Below, piece by piece: positions 54,581 through 63,992 of a DNA stretch of 64,000 nucleotides. Numbering within the stretch: position 1 is the stretch's first letter; the number at the start of each line of letters is the position of its first letter. Source of the stretch: an uncultured Monoglobus sp. (lineage in GTDB: Bacteria; Bacillota; Clostridia; Monoglobales; Monoglobaceae). The stretch covers positions 18,544-82,543 of the forward strand of contig CANPWW010000001.1 of assembly GCA_947585115.1 (NCBI GenBank), read 5' to 3'. A program made the position numbers and the translations under genes. Below the pieces are notes generated by a model. That model saw nothing but the letters and a program-made list of their open reading frames with translations, did not search any database and had not been told where the DNA came from.

Positions 54581-56221
54581 ATGAAAAGAGTTTTATGTTT
54601 AAGTTTGGTATTAACAATGATTTGCGCGCTGCTGACGTTTATGCCCGTGACCGCCGCAACAATAGTAGACAGCGGCAATTGCGGAGCGCAGGGCGATAAT
54701 GTAAAATGGACGCTTGACAGCGAAGGTACCCTGACGATCAGCGGCACGGGTGAAACTAAGGATTATTTTGGTGATTCACCCTTTTTTAGTTCTCAAAACA
54801 TAAGAAAAGTTATTATTAAAGACGGAATCACACGTATTGGAACATGGATTTTTCGTGACTGCTCCGAATTGGAAAATATTATCTTACCAGACAGCATTAT
54901 AAGTATTGGCGAATACGCATTTTGCAATTGCGCCAAACTTTCAAGCATAAATATACCTAATAACGTTACACAAATAGGTTATAATATTCTTTATGGCACG
55001 GGATATTATAATGATTCTCACAACTGGATCAATGGGATACTTTATGCAAAAAACTATTTGTTAAATGCGGATAAAGAACTGATTACAGATGAATGTATAG
55101 TTAGAAATGGTACAAAATGTATTGCGGATCTAGCATTTTATGGTTGTAATAATTTAAAAAGTATTACTATCCCAAACGGTATTAAAAATATAGGTCCGAG
55201 TACGTTTTCTGATTGTATAAGTTTATTAAATGTAAATTTACCTGATAGTATAATTACTATTGGCAATACAGCATTTAGTGAATGTAGTAATTTAGAAAAG
55301 ATAAATATACCAAATGGTGTGGTATTAATTGGTATAGGTGCATTTATGGATTGTGTCAGCTTAAAAACTATAACTATACCAAATGGTGTAACAAATATTA
55401 ACGATGATTTATTTAACAATTGTATAAACTTGGAATATATTTCCCTGCCAAAAAGTATTACCAACATTGGCGATAGAGCTTTTGAAGGATGTGAACGCTT
55501 ATTAAATATAGATATACCTGCAAACGTAACAAATATAGGCGAACAAGCATTTTGTAGGTGCATTACGTTAACCTACATAAATATACCTAATAGTGTTACC
55601 AATATCGGTGATTACGTTTTTTCAGGATGCTCCGGTTTAAAAAGCATAAAGTTACCGGACGGCATTACATATATTGGGGATAGTGTATTTGTTGATTGTG
55701 TCGGTTTAAATAGTATAAGCATACCAAATAGTATAATAGAAATTGGAAATAGCGCATTTGACTATTGTGATAATCTTAAAGATATATATTACAGCGGCAC
55801 AAAGCAAGAGTGGAAAAATATAAATATTGGCAAATGGAACGATCCACTTTTCAACGCTACTATTCATTACAATTCGACAATGCCGAGTGAGGCAACGCCT
55901 ACGCCTATTCCTACGCAAAAACCGACTCCAATACCTACGGTTAAGCCGACCGCAGATCCGAATGCGCCTTCGGTTGAGATCACCGAGATATCGGATTATA
56001 TTGTTACCGCAAAGGTCAATAATTGCGATGATACCGACGCGCAGGTTATCTTGGCGGTGTACAACAAAAACGGTGCGCTGATCGAAATGCAGAATTATTA
56101 TAACTTTGGCGATGTAACATTTTTCAGCGCAAACTTGCAAAACGCGAACATAAAAGTGATGCTGTGGAGCGGTACGGACAGTATAAAGCCGCTGGCCGAA
56201 ACCGCGGAAATGAGTTTGTAA
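54581..56221 (+). CDS. BspA-like leucine-rich-repeat surface protein
   Basis: Secreted protein of 546 residues. The ATG at 54581 has AGGAGG 9 nt before it and opens a signal peptide (1-26, MKRVLCLSLVLTMICALL). After a short beta domain (DSGNCGAQGDNVKWTLDSEG, about 29-65) come about 13-14 LRR_5/BspA repeats of 23 residues (about 70-425), with the pattern LxxIxIPNxVTxIGxxAFxxC. A TPTPIPTQKPTPIP spacer (about 430-455) and a final beta domain (about 460-546) end it; there is no SLH domain, LPXTG or other anchor. BspA repeats often mediate adhesion. The gene is AT-rich compared with its neighbours and flanked by inverted repeats, both signs of transfer. Confidence 0.92.
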   Translation: MKRVLCLSLVLTMICALLTFMPVTAATIVDSGNCGAQGDNVKWTLDSEGTLTISGTGETKDYFGDSPFFSSQNIRKVIIKDGITRIGTWIFRDCSELENIILPDSIISIGEYAFCNCAKLSSINIPNNVTQIGYNILYGTGYYNDSHNWINGILYAKNYLLNADKELITDECIVRNGTKCIADLAFYGCNNLKSITIPNGIKNIGPSTFSDCISLLNVNLPDSIITIGNTAFSECSNLEKINIPNGVVLIGIGAFMDCVSLKTITIPNGVTNINDDLFNNCINLEYISLPKSITNIGDRAFEGCERLLNIDIPANVTNIGEQAFCRCITLTYINIPNSVTNIGDYVFSGCSGLKSIKLPDGITYIGDSVFVDCVGLNSISIPNSIIEIGNSAFDYCDNLKDIYYSGTKQEWKNINIGKWNDPLFNATIHYNSTMPSEATPTPIPTQKPTPIPTVKPTADPNAPSVEITEISDYIVTAKVNNCDDTDAQVILAVYNKNGALIEMQNYYNFGDVTFFSANLQNANIKVMLWSGTDSIKPLAETAEMSL

Positions 56222-56250
56222 AATATAATTAATTCTTCCCAATTAAATCC

Positions 56251-56286
56251 AAGGGGACGGGACGTCGAGGGCGCCGTCCCCTACGG
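56251..56286 (+). repeat. Right copy of the inverted repeat pair flanking the BspA-like gene
   Basis: GGGACGTCGAGGGCGCCGTC then CCCTACGG, the reverse complement of 54014-54046 with about one mismatch over 29 bp. Confidence 0.85.
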
Positions 56287-56311
56287 CGTTTTGTATACTA
56301 TTAATCTAATA

Positions 56312-56422
56312 ACTATTCGCTAATCACTAATCACTACGTTCCCACCTCCGTCTGCGGCAAGCCGCAGACACCCCCTCCCGGGAGGAGGCAAGGCGGGCGG
56401 ATAATATCCGCCCCTACGGGAT
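56312..56422 (+). repeat. Composite palindromic repeat, full copy
   Basis: CTATTCGCTAATCACTAATC, ACTACGTTCCCACCTCCGTC, hairpin GTCTGCGGC-AA-GCCGCAGAC, CCCCTCCCGGGAGGAGG and core GGGCGGATAATATCCGCC with CCTACGGG. The hairpin bases differ from other copies but pairing is kept. It may also serve as the 3' end of the minus-strand ftsK transcript. Confidence 0.88.
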
Positions 56423-56438
56423 TTTGCCGTGGACGTTT

Positions 56439-59312
56439 TTAGGCGTTGTCTCGGTTGAATTTCATTTCGTTCAGTTCTTGGCGGGTTATCAGGACCTGGC
56501 GGGGTTTGGTGCCCTCGTAGGGGCCTATTATTTTGCGCTCTTCCATCTGGTCGATCAGCTTGGCGGCGCGCTGATAGCCCATTTTGAATTTTCGTTGGAA
56601 CATGGCGACCGACGCCTGACCGTTCTCGAGGACCAGCTCGACGGCCTCAAGGAACATGTCGTCGGTCTTTGACAGCGGGCCGCTTTCCGAGCCCGGGGTC
56701 TCGCGGGGCGAGGCATTTTCAAGGTCAGCCGCGACTTTTTCGTGCTCTTTTTCGATCTCCTCGATCAGCTCCTCGTCGTACTCGGCCTCGTACTGGTCTT
56801 TTATGTAGTTGACAAGAGCCTCGATCTCGTTGTCGGACACATAGTTGCCCTGCACGCGTATGGGTTTAAGCTCACCTCGGGGATAATACAGCATGTCGCC
56901 CATTCCCAGCAGCTTTTCGGCGCCCGCCGAGTCGATTATCGTGCGGCTGTCCACCTGCTGCGACACCGCAAACGCGATACGCGAGGGTATGTTAGCCTTG
57001 ATAACGCCGGTTATAACGTTGACCGACGGCCTTTGTGTGGCGATAACCAGATACATTCCGGCGGCTCTCGCCAGCGCCGCCAGGCGGTTTATCGCTTCCT
57101 CGACCTCGCTTTTCGCCACGCTCATAAGGTCGGCCAGCTCGTCTATGATTATCACAATTTCGGGCAGCTTGGCGTCGGGCTCCCCGTTTTCCTCCATCAG
57201 CTTGTTGTATCCGTCAAGGTTGCGAACCTTATTGTCTTTGAGCAGCGCGTAGCGGTTCTGCATCTCGATAACCGCCCAGTTGAGGGCGCCCGCCGCGTGC
57301 TTCGGGTCGGTCACGACCGGTATCAAAAGGTGCGGTATTCCGTTGTAAACGCCCAGCTCGACCATTTTGGGATCGACCATTATCATCTTTATCTCGTTGG
57401 GCTTCGCCTTGTATAAAATGCTGGTGATAAGCGAGTTTATGCAGACCGATTTTCCCGAGCCCGTGGCTCCTGCGATGAGTATGTGCGGAAAGTCCGCTAT
57501 GTCCGCCACGACGCAACTGCCGCTGATGTCCTTGCCCAGCGCTACCGCGGTCTTTGACTTTTTGTTTTTAAACTCGGGCGTGTCGATGACCTCGCGTATC
57601 GGCACGGATTGGCGTTCGGTGTTGGGTATTTCGATGCCTATCGCCGATTTTCCGGGAATGGGCGCCTCGATTCGAACGCCCGAAGCCGCCAGACTCAGCG
57701 CTATGTCGTCGGAGAGGCCTGTAATCTTTGATACCTTGACGCCCTTTCCGGGCTGCAGTTCAAAGCGGGTAACCGACGGTCCCTGCGTGATGTTTATTAT
57801 CTGCGCCTCGACCTTAAAGCTGTTTAAGGTGTCGAGCAGGCGGTTGGCTTTTTCCTCAAGCTCTCGCTTGATCTCGTCATTGGTTTTGCGCCTGTGCCGC
57901 GGCTCGGCCAGAAGGTCTATGGGCGGCAGGCTGTAGTGATAGTAAACGGGAGTGTTAAGCGCTTCCGTTTTTCCGATCTCGGCGGCGATCTTGTCCGCCT
58001 CGGAGGCGTCCTTCTGAGGCTCGCCGCTTTCAAGCGCCATTTTTCTGCCTCGGGTCACAGCCTCGTCAAGCGGCGCTCCGCTGTCTAAAGCCGCTTTTGT
58101 CAGCGGGTCGAGTTTGTCCTCCATTGCCGCGTCGCTCGGCGGTTCAAAGTCATCGCCGCCGTCCGATTCGGGCTTTGGCTTGGCGGAGCCGTCTTTCGGC
58201 GGTATATCGGTCAACGCGCCCGTTTCGGACTTATCCAGAAAAGCGGGAACGTCAATATCGTCAAAGGGGCCGTCGTCGTCCGTTTCGGGTTCTATGGTGC
58301 CGCTCTTTATTCCGTCTATGTCAAAGGGCAGGTCCTCAAGCCTGAATTTCGGGCGCTCCGAGTCGGCGAGATCGCCGCTCTGGTCCTCGTCCTCACGGAT
58401 AACGAACCGCTGCGGTTTGGTGGGCGTTTCCGGAATATTCGGTTTTTCGGAACGCGGTTTGGCCTTCGGAAGCGTTTGATCGGCTTTTTTGTTTCGCGCT
58501 TCGCGTTTTAGGCGTTTCGCCTTTTTTTTCGCCGCGCGGCGGTCTCTCATAAGCTTGAGGGTGGAGGGCCGCTTTTCGGCCTTTTCGGTGGTGTGAGGCG
58601 GGTCCTCTGGATCAAACTCGATCTCGCGCTCCATGCGCCTGCGGAAGCTTTCGCGTATTCTCGCGAAAAATCCGCCTATGCCCCTGAATATTTTCTCGAC
58701 CGAGATACCGGTCAGTATTATAAACAGCACCAGCGTCAGGGCGCAGGCGCAGACCCACGCGCCCATGTATCCTATGAGCAGCGTCAGGACCTTGCATATA
58801 AAGCCGCTGATAATGCCGCCGCCTATCCCGTCCACTCCGTTTTCATAGAGCGCGCGGAGATTTGATATAAATCCGCCGTCCGTGAACGAGGTGTCGTGCT
58901 TCACAAGGGCGAAGATCACGCCCGAGCAGATCATCAGTCCGAGCAGAACCACCCACTTATATGCAGCGCTCTCGTTTTCCTTGAGGCGGAACGAGTTGAT
59001 GCCCGCCAAGATAAAATATACGAAAAACACCGACGACGCGGCGCCGAACAGACCGTAGCACACGTTTTTGATAAACTCGCCCACGATACCCGCGGCGGGC
59101 ACGAAAAACGCGCACACAAGCAGCAGCGCGGCCGTGATCAGCAGAATACCCTGCACCTCGCCCGACATGCGCTTTACCGGTTTTTTGACCGCGACCGGCT
59201 TTTCGCTCCTCGCGGCCGCTCTCGCGGCTCCGCGGGAAGTGCCGCTTTGTTGTTTTTTTGCCGTTGTTTTTTTCGGTTTTGGTTTTTTGGTTGATTTTGT
59301 TTTTGCCGCCAT
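56439..59312 (-). CDS. ftsK: DNA translocase FtsK/SpoIIIE
   Basis: Septal DNA pump that clears chromosomes during division and moves DNA into the forespore. A Lys-rich start is followed by four or five membrane helices (about 50-215) and a long charged linker (about 230-440). The motor domain (about 480-850) has Walker A GATGSGKSV near residue 616, Walker B VIIIDELADLM and the ATQRPSVNVITG segment. The winged-helix gamma domain at the C-terminus (about 885-950; QRKFKMGYQRAAKLIDQME) reads polarity sequences. Length 957 is on the long side because of the linker. Confidence 0.97.
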   Translation of the reverse strand: MAAKTKSTKKPKPKKTTAKKQQSGTSRGAARAAARSEKPVAVKKPVKRMSGEVQGILLITAALLLVCAFFVPAAGIVGEFIKNVCYGLFGAASSVFFVYFILAGINSFRLKENESAAYKWVVLLGLMICSGVIFALVKHDTSFTDGGFISNLRALYENGVDGIGGGIISGFICKVLTLLIGYMGAWVCACALTLVLFIILTGISVEKIFRGIGGFFARIRESFRRRMEREIEFDPEDPPHTTEKAEKRPSTLKLMRDRRAAKKKAKRLKREARNKKADQTLPKAKPRSEKPNIPETPTKPQRFVIREDEDQSGDLADSERPKFRLEDLPFDIDGIKSGTIEPETDDDGPFDDIDVPAFLDKSETGALTDIPPKDGSAKPKPESDGGDDFEPPSDAAMEDKLDPLTKAALDSGAPLDEAVTRGRKMALESGEPQKDASEADKIAAEIGKTEALNTPVYYHYSLPPIDLLAEPRHRRKTNDEIKRELEEKANRLLDTLNSFKVEAQIINITQGPSVTRFELQPGKGVKVSKITGLSDDIALSLAASGVRIEAPIPGKSAIGIEIPNTERQSVPIREVIDTPEFKNKKSKTAVALGKDISGSCVVADIADFPHILIAGATGSGKSVCINSLITSILYKAKPNEIKMIMVDPKMVELGVYNGIPHLLIPVVTDPKHAAGALNWAVIEMQNRYALLKDNKVRNLDGYNKLMEENGEPDAKLPEIVIIIDELADLMSVAKSEVEEAINRLAALARAAGMYLVIATQRPSVNVITGVIKANIPSRIAFAVSQQVDSRTIIDSAGAEKLLGMGDMLYYPRGELKPIRVQGNYVSDNEIEALVNYIKDQYEAEYDEELIEEIEKEHEKVAADLENASPRETPGSESGPLSKTDDMFLEAVELVLENGQASVAMFQRKFKMGYQRAAKLIDQMEERKIIGPYEGTKPRQVLITRQELNEMKFNRDNA

Positions 59313-59350
59313 TACGATTTCTCCTTTAAAGGCGTTATTATTCAGAATAA

Positions 59351-59356
59351 ATTATA
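59351..59356 (-). promoter_or_regulatory. Extended -10 promoter of ftsK
   Basis: On the minus strand TGATATAAT, with TATAAT at 59351-59356. No good -35 is present. Confidence 0.5.
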
Positions 59357-59490
59357 TCACAAAACAGGTTACATTTGTATTACGGGAGTTTTTCATTTTG
59401 TGTAATATCTATCAAAAGAACCGTAAAATATCACAAAATTTGCATATTTATCCAAACTTGAAAAAACTGAGATATTAATATAAAATCGTC

Positions 59491-59519
59491 TTGCAAAAAA
59501 ATTTTTAATATGCTATAAT
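59491..59519 (+). promoter_or_regulatory. Promoter of leuA
   Basis: TTGCAA (59491-59496), 17 bp, TATAAT (59514-59519). The 80-nt leader contains a small CTATCG/CGATAG hairpin (59527-59546). There is no T-box sequence. Confidence 0.85.
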
Positions 59520-59604
59520 TAAATTCTATCGGGTAACAGCGATAGGTTAGAGTTTTCATTATCACATAATTTGTTTAAAAATCTTTGAAAGGAGGAGGTT
59601 TGAC

Positions 59605-61281
59605 ATGAAAAACTTTAATAAGTACAAAAAGGGCTACTTTATGCCGCCCGTGAAATCAATGAAGTGGGTCGAGAAAGACGCTATCGAAAAAGCGCCCATC
59701 TGGTGCAGCGTCGACCTAAGAGACGGAAACCAGGCTTTGGTGGTGCCGATGAGCCTTGAAGAAAAGCTGGAGTTTTTCATATACCTATGCAAGATAGGCT
59801 TTAAGGAAATCGAAGTGGGATTTCCCGCCGCGTCCGAGACGGAGTACCTCTTTCTTCGCAGACTGATCGAGGATAATCTGATTCCCGACGATGTTACCAT
59901 TCAGGTTCTGACTCAGGCGAGAGAGCATATAATCAAAAAGACCTTCGAGGCGCTCAGAGGCGCCAAAAACGCTATTGTTCACGTGTATAACTCGACTTCT
60001 CTGGCCCAGCGCAAGCAGGTGTTCAGAATGTCAAGAGACGAGATAAAGCAGATCGCGGTGGACGGAGCCAAGCTGCTCAAAAAGCTGACCGAGGAGGAGG
60101 GTGCGGATTACCGCTTTGAGTACAGCCCCGAGAGCTTCACGGGCACAGAGCCAGAGTACGCCCTTGAGGTGTGCAACGCGGTGCTTGACGTGTGGAAGCC
60201 CACTCCCGACCGCAAGGTAATAATCAATCTTCCCGTGACGGTGCAGATGTCGCTGCCCCATGTCTACGCCTCTCAGATCGAGTATATGAGTGAGAACATG
60301 CGCTACCGCGAGAACGTGGTGCTGTCGCTCCATCCCCACAACGACAGAGGCACGGGCGTGGCCGACACAGAGCTGGGACTTTTGGCCGGAGCTGACCGCG
60401 TTGAGGGAACTTTGTTCGGAAACGGCGAGAGGACCGGAAACGTGGACATAGTGACGCTGGCGCTCAATATGTACACCCACGGCGTTGATCCCGGGCTTGA
60501 TTTTTCCGATATACAGGACGTGGTCGAGCACTATGAGCGGCTCACCGGAATGCACGTGGATCCCAGACAGCCCTACGGAGGCAAGCTGGTGTTCGCGGCG
60601 TTCTCGGGCTCGCATCAGGACGCTATCGCCAAGGGCATGAAGTACAGAGACGAGAGGCACGAGAGCTACTGGACGGTGCCCTATCTTCCCATCGACCCCA
60701 AGGATCTGGGCAGAGAATACGAGGGCGACGTTATCAGGATAAACAGCCAGTCCGGAAAGGGCGGCATAGGTTATCTGATGGAGCAGAGATTCGGATTCAA
60801 TATTCCCAAAAAGATGCGCGAGGACTTCGGATATATGGTCAAAGATGTGTCCGACCATCTGCACAAGGAGCTGCAGCCCGATGAGATCGTGAATATCTTC
60901 AGGGAAAACTACATAAACATAGAGACCAAGATCAAGATGAAAGAGGCGCATTTCGAGCAGAAGGACGGAATTATAGCCCACATAACTCTTGAAGAGAACG
61001 GAAAGACCGAAACTCTCACCGGCCAGGGCAACGGACGTCTGGACGCTGTGACAAACGCGTTCGGCGACGTGCTCCACGGAAAGTACACGATAGAGACATA
61101 CGAGGAGCACGCGATAAGCACGGGCTCGAACTCGCAGGCCTGCGCCTATATCGGACTTTCGGATCCTTACGGAAACGTGACCTGGGGCGTCGGAATACAC
61201 AACGATATTATCAACGCGTCGATTATCGCCCTTATCAGCGCGATAAACAGAATTTACCAGCAAAAGGGCGATTTGGATTAA
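59605..61281 (+). CDS. leuA: 2-isopropylmalate synthase
   Basis: First committed step of leucine synthesis: acetyl-CoA plus 2-oxoisovalerate to 2-isopropylmalate. The N-terminal TIM barrel has VDLRDGNQALV (metal-binding Asp), SLHPHNDRGTGVAD and GNGERTGNVDI; the C-terminal LeuA dimer/regulatory domain lies at about 430-555. At 558 residues, with the MKNFNKYKKGYFMPP start, it belongs to the longer LeuA type, which is usually feedback-inhibited by leucine. It stands alone: no leuBCD genes follow. AGGAGGAGG precedes the ATG. Confidence 0.96.
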   Translation: MKNFNKYKKGYFMPPVKSMKWVEKDAIEKAPIWCSVDLRDGNQALVVPMSLEEKLEFFIYLCKIGFKEIEVGFPAASETEYLFLRRLIEDNLIPDDVTIQVLTQAREHIIKKTFEALRGAKNAIVHVYNSTSLAQRKQVFRMSRDEIKQIAVDGAKLLKKLTEEEGADYRFEYSPESFTGTEPEYALEVCNAVLDVWKPTPDRKVIINLPVTVQMSLPHVYASQIEYMSENMRYRENVVLSLHPHNDRGTGVADTELGLLAGADRVEGTLFGNGERTGNVDIVTLALNMYTHGVDPGLDFSDIQDVVEHYERLTGMHVDPRQPYGGKLVFAAFSGSHQDAIAKGMKYRDERHESYWTVPYLPIDPKDLGREYEGDVIRINSQSGKGGIGYLMEQRFGFNIPKKMREDFGYMVKDVSDHLHKELQPDEIVNIFRENYINIETKIKMKEAHFEQKDGIIAHITLEENGKTETLTGQGNGRLDAVTNAFGDVLHGKYTIETYEEHAISTGSNSQACAYIGLSDPYGNVTWGVGIHNDIINASIIALISAINRIYQQKGDLD

Positions 61282-61335
61282 ATTTATGAAAAACGCATAA
61301 ATTGAATATAGAAACTGTTTTAGGAGTTGAGAAGC

Positions 61336-63888
61336 ATGAAAAAGTTGTCGTCATTGCTTATGGCAATTATACTTTTTGTATGTTTCTCGGCTCCTTTTCC
61401 CGTTTGGGCCGATGACGACATAATAACCGTGGTCCTGCCCGGACAGGCGCCCGACCCGGTGGGGGAAGCTTCGGAAGAATTCGCGGAAAAGCCCGAGCCG
61501 ACGAAGCCCGAGCCCGATGATTATGTGACACGCGCGCAGGCGGTGGATATTTTGATCGAGGGTCTGGGCGACGAGCTCAAGGCGGTTATGCCCGCCGACC
61601 TCACGGTGTTCTCGGATTACGAGGCGCTTGACGCCGGCAGCCGCCGCTCGATGGGTCTGGCCGTGGCTCTGGGCGCGGTGAACGGCTCCGACGACGGCAT
61701 GCTGCACCCGAATGATTATGTGACCCGCGTCGAAAGCTTTGCGATAGTCAGCCGTATTCTGGCGCGCAACGACCTGCCCACCGACCTGGGCGACGGCAGC
61801 GATTTCTTCACCGATGTTCCCGAGTGGGCTGTGCAGGACATAGAGCGGCTCAAAAACGCGGGGCTGGTGTACGGCTACGGCGACGGAACTTTGGGCTCGT
61901 ACGATTATATGCTCTATGAGCAGATAACTCTGGTGTATGACCGCCTGCTGGCGTTCCGCGCGTCGCTGCCCGGAGGCGAGCTATATAAAAACGATTACTA
62001 CCAGTATGTCAACGAACAATGGCTCAGCGAGACGACCCTGCCCGAGGGCTACGCCAAATGGTCAAATGTGGAGCAGCTTTCCCAGAACAACGCCTATCGC
62101 ATACAAAGCATCATAGGCGAGATCATAACCGATTATTACGTGGGAAACGTGCCCGCCAAGGGAACAAACGAGCAGAAGATCCTTGATATATACCTGGCGG
62201 CCGCCAATGAAAAATACCGCGAGAGCGTGGGCATAGAGCCGATCAGGCCTTATCTTGAGCTGATCGACGATATCGAGAACATAAGCGACCTGCCCCGCGC
62301 GCTGGCGGAGCTTGAGAAGGCGGGCTTCCATTCGCTTATACCGATCAGGATCAATTCCGACTTCTCGGATTCCACGCAGAACCGCGTCAGCTTTGAGGCT
62401 TGCTATACCGGAATTGAGCCCGGAGTTATCAAAAGCGGAGAATATGCGAACGTGGAATCGGCGTACAGGCTCTACATACAAAATCTGTTTATCGCGTCGG
62501 GCCAGTCGGCGCACGAGGCCGCGGAGAATGCCGACGCTGCCGCCGAAATATGCGTTCGCTTGGGCGAGGCCACAATGGACGACTCGCTCTGGGACAAACC
62601 CGAGATCATATACAACGTTTGCTCCGAAAAAGAGCTGAAAGATCTTTTCTCGAACATAAACATAAAGAATTATATAAAGTATCTGGGTTACGACTCCGCC
62701 GACAATGTTATCGTTTTTGACAAGGAACTGGCGAAGGCGATCAATTCCGAGCTTAAATCCAGAAATCTCGACGCTTTGAAGCAATATCTGAAAGCCGCGC
62801 TTTTGGATTGCTCGGCGCTGTATCTCAACGCAAGGATGTTTGAGGCGTACAGAAACTATATCAACGCGATCAGCGGCACAAACTCCGCGGTTTCGCCGTC
62901 CGCCTACGCCGTGACGATAACCCAGTCGCTTATGGGACTGGAGCTGGGCGAAAAGTATATCGAAAGATATTTTTCCGCCGACTCCAAAAAAGAGATAGAG
63001 GATCTGGCGGATCTTATAATAAAGACCTTTGAAAAGCGGATCGACAACCTGGAGTGGATGAACGCCGCCACCAAGGAGGTCGCCAAGGATAAGCTTGAGG
63101 CGTTATCGGTGCATATAGGGTATCCGGACTATTTGCGGGGATACGTGAATAATAATTTCAAAGTCCGCAGCATCGAGGACGGCGGCAGCCTGATGGAATA
63201 TGTTATCGACTACAACAAAATGCAGAGCGACAAAAATAACGAGCTGATAAACAACGGCGTGTCGGCCGACAAGGGCGCGTGGAGCCTCTCGCCGCAGTCG
63301 GTCAACGCCTACTATGACCGAGCGGGAAACTGCATAGTGATCCCCGCCGGCATGCTCCAGGCGCCGTATTACAGTCCAAACGCGTCGTTTGAAACCAATC
63401 TGGGCGGCATAGGCAGCGTTATCGCCCATGAAATTACCCACGCCTTTGACAACGTGGGCTCGCAATTCGATAAAAACGGAAATTACCGCGACTGGTGGCT
63501 TTCGGAGGATTATACGGCGTTCAATGAGATTTGCCGCAAATTTGTCAGCGAATACGGAAAAATTGAGGTCATGCCCGGAAGCTTTGTCGACGGAAGCCTG
63601 ACGCTCAGCGAGAACATAGCCGATATAGGCGCCATGGCGTGCATACTCGATATCGCGGGAGCGGATAATCCGAACCTTGACGAGTTGTTCAAGACCTACG
63701 CCAGGACATACCGCGTGGTATGCACCGACGAGTACGCGAAAATGCTGCTGTCGACCGACGTTCACTCGCCGAATCGGATAAGGGTGAACATGGTGCTTTC
63801 AAACTTTGAGGAATTTTTGAATCTTTATCATATGCAGCCCGGCTGCGCCATGTACCGCGCCGAAAAAGACAGATTGAAGATATGGTAA
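61336..63888 (+). CDS. M13-family metallopeptidase with N-terminal SLH domains
   Basis: Exported zinc peptidase, 850 residues. The ATG at 61336 has AGGAG 9 nt upstream; signal peptide about 1-26 (FPVWADD). About three SLH-like segments lie at residues 45-215 (YVTRAQAVDIL, YVTRVESFAIVSRIL, FFTDVPEWAVQDIERLKNAG). The M13 (neprilysin/PepO) domain begins near 220 (YKNDYYQYVNEQW). The zinc site is HEITH (698-702) with Glu759 in ENIADIG; NAYYDRAGNCIVIPAG is the substrate-binding strand. It ends LKIW rather than the neprilysin CxxW. SLH domains should hold it on the cell wall. The stop codon TAA begins the following repeat-like tail. Confidence 0.94.
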   Translation: MKKLSSLLMAIILFVCFSAPFPVWADDDIITVVLPGQAPDPVGEASEEFAEKPEPTKPEPDDYVTRAQAVDILIEGLGDELKAVMPADLTVFSDYEALDAGSRRSMGLAVALGAVNGSDDGMLHPNDYVTRVESFAIVSRILARNDLPTDLGDGSDFFTDVPEWAVQDIERLKNAGLVYGYGDGTLGSYDYMLYEQITLVYDRLLAFRASLPGGELYKNDYYQYVNEQWLSETTLPEGYAKWSNVEQLSQNNAYRIQSIIGEIITDYYVGNVPAKGTNEQKILDIYLAAANEKYRESVGIEPIRPYLELIDDIENISDLPRALAELEKAGFHSLIPIRINSDFSDSTQNRVSFEACYTGIEPGVIKSGEYANVESAYRLYIQNLFIASGQSAHEAAENADAAAEICVRLGEATMDDSLWDKPEIIYNVCSEKELKDLFSNINIKNYIKYLGYDSADNVIVFDKELAKAINSELKSRNLDALKQYLKAALLDCSALYLNARMFEAYRNYINAISGTNSAVSPSAYAVTITQSLMGLELGEKYIERYFSADSKKEIEDLADLIIKTFEKRIDNLEWMNAATKEVAKDKLEALSVHIGYPDYLRGYVNNNFKVRSIEDGGSLMEYVIDYNKMQSDKNNELINNGVSADKGAWSLSPQSVNAYYDRAGNCIVIPAGMLQAPYYSPNASFETNLGGIGSVIAHEITHAFDNVGSQFDKNGNYRDWWLSEDYTAFNEICRKFVSEYGKIEVMPGSFVDGSLTLSENIADIGAMACILDIAGADNPNLDELFKTYARTYRVVCTDEYAKMLLSTDVHSPNRIRVNMVLSNFEEFLNLYHMQPGCAMYRAEKDRLKIW

Positions 63889-63925
63889 CGTAGGGAATAG
63901 GGATTAGCGAATAGTGATTAGATGA
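63886..63925. repeat. Edge fragment of the composite repeat
   Basis: TAACGTAGGGAATAGGGATT then AGCGAATAGTGATTAG, matching the iterated tail of the copies at 9790 and 56312. The TAA stop of the peptidase gene is part of it. Confidence 0.7.
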
Positions 63926-63942
63926 AAGTTGTATAATAAAAG

Positions 63943-63971
63943 TGGACACGCAAAAAAGAGAATGATATAAT
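63943..63971 (+). promoter_or_regulatory. Promoter at the right edge
   Basis: TGGACA (63943-63948), 17 bp, TATAAT (63966-63971). AAGGAG (about 63978) and an ATG at 63993 follow. GTGGACAC close to a gene start is reminiscent of the ends of IS3-type elements. Confidence 0.65.
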
Positions 63972-63992
63972 TAAATCAAGGAGCGTGTTAAA

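Noticed and set aside
59520..59600. T-box leader of leuA
   Set aside because: The leader is only about 80 nt and lacks the conserved T-box sequence and a terminator.
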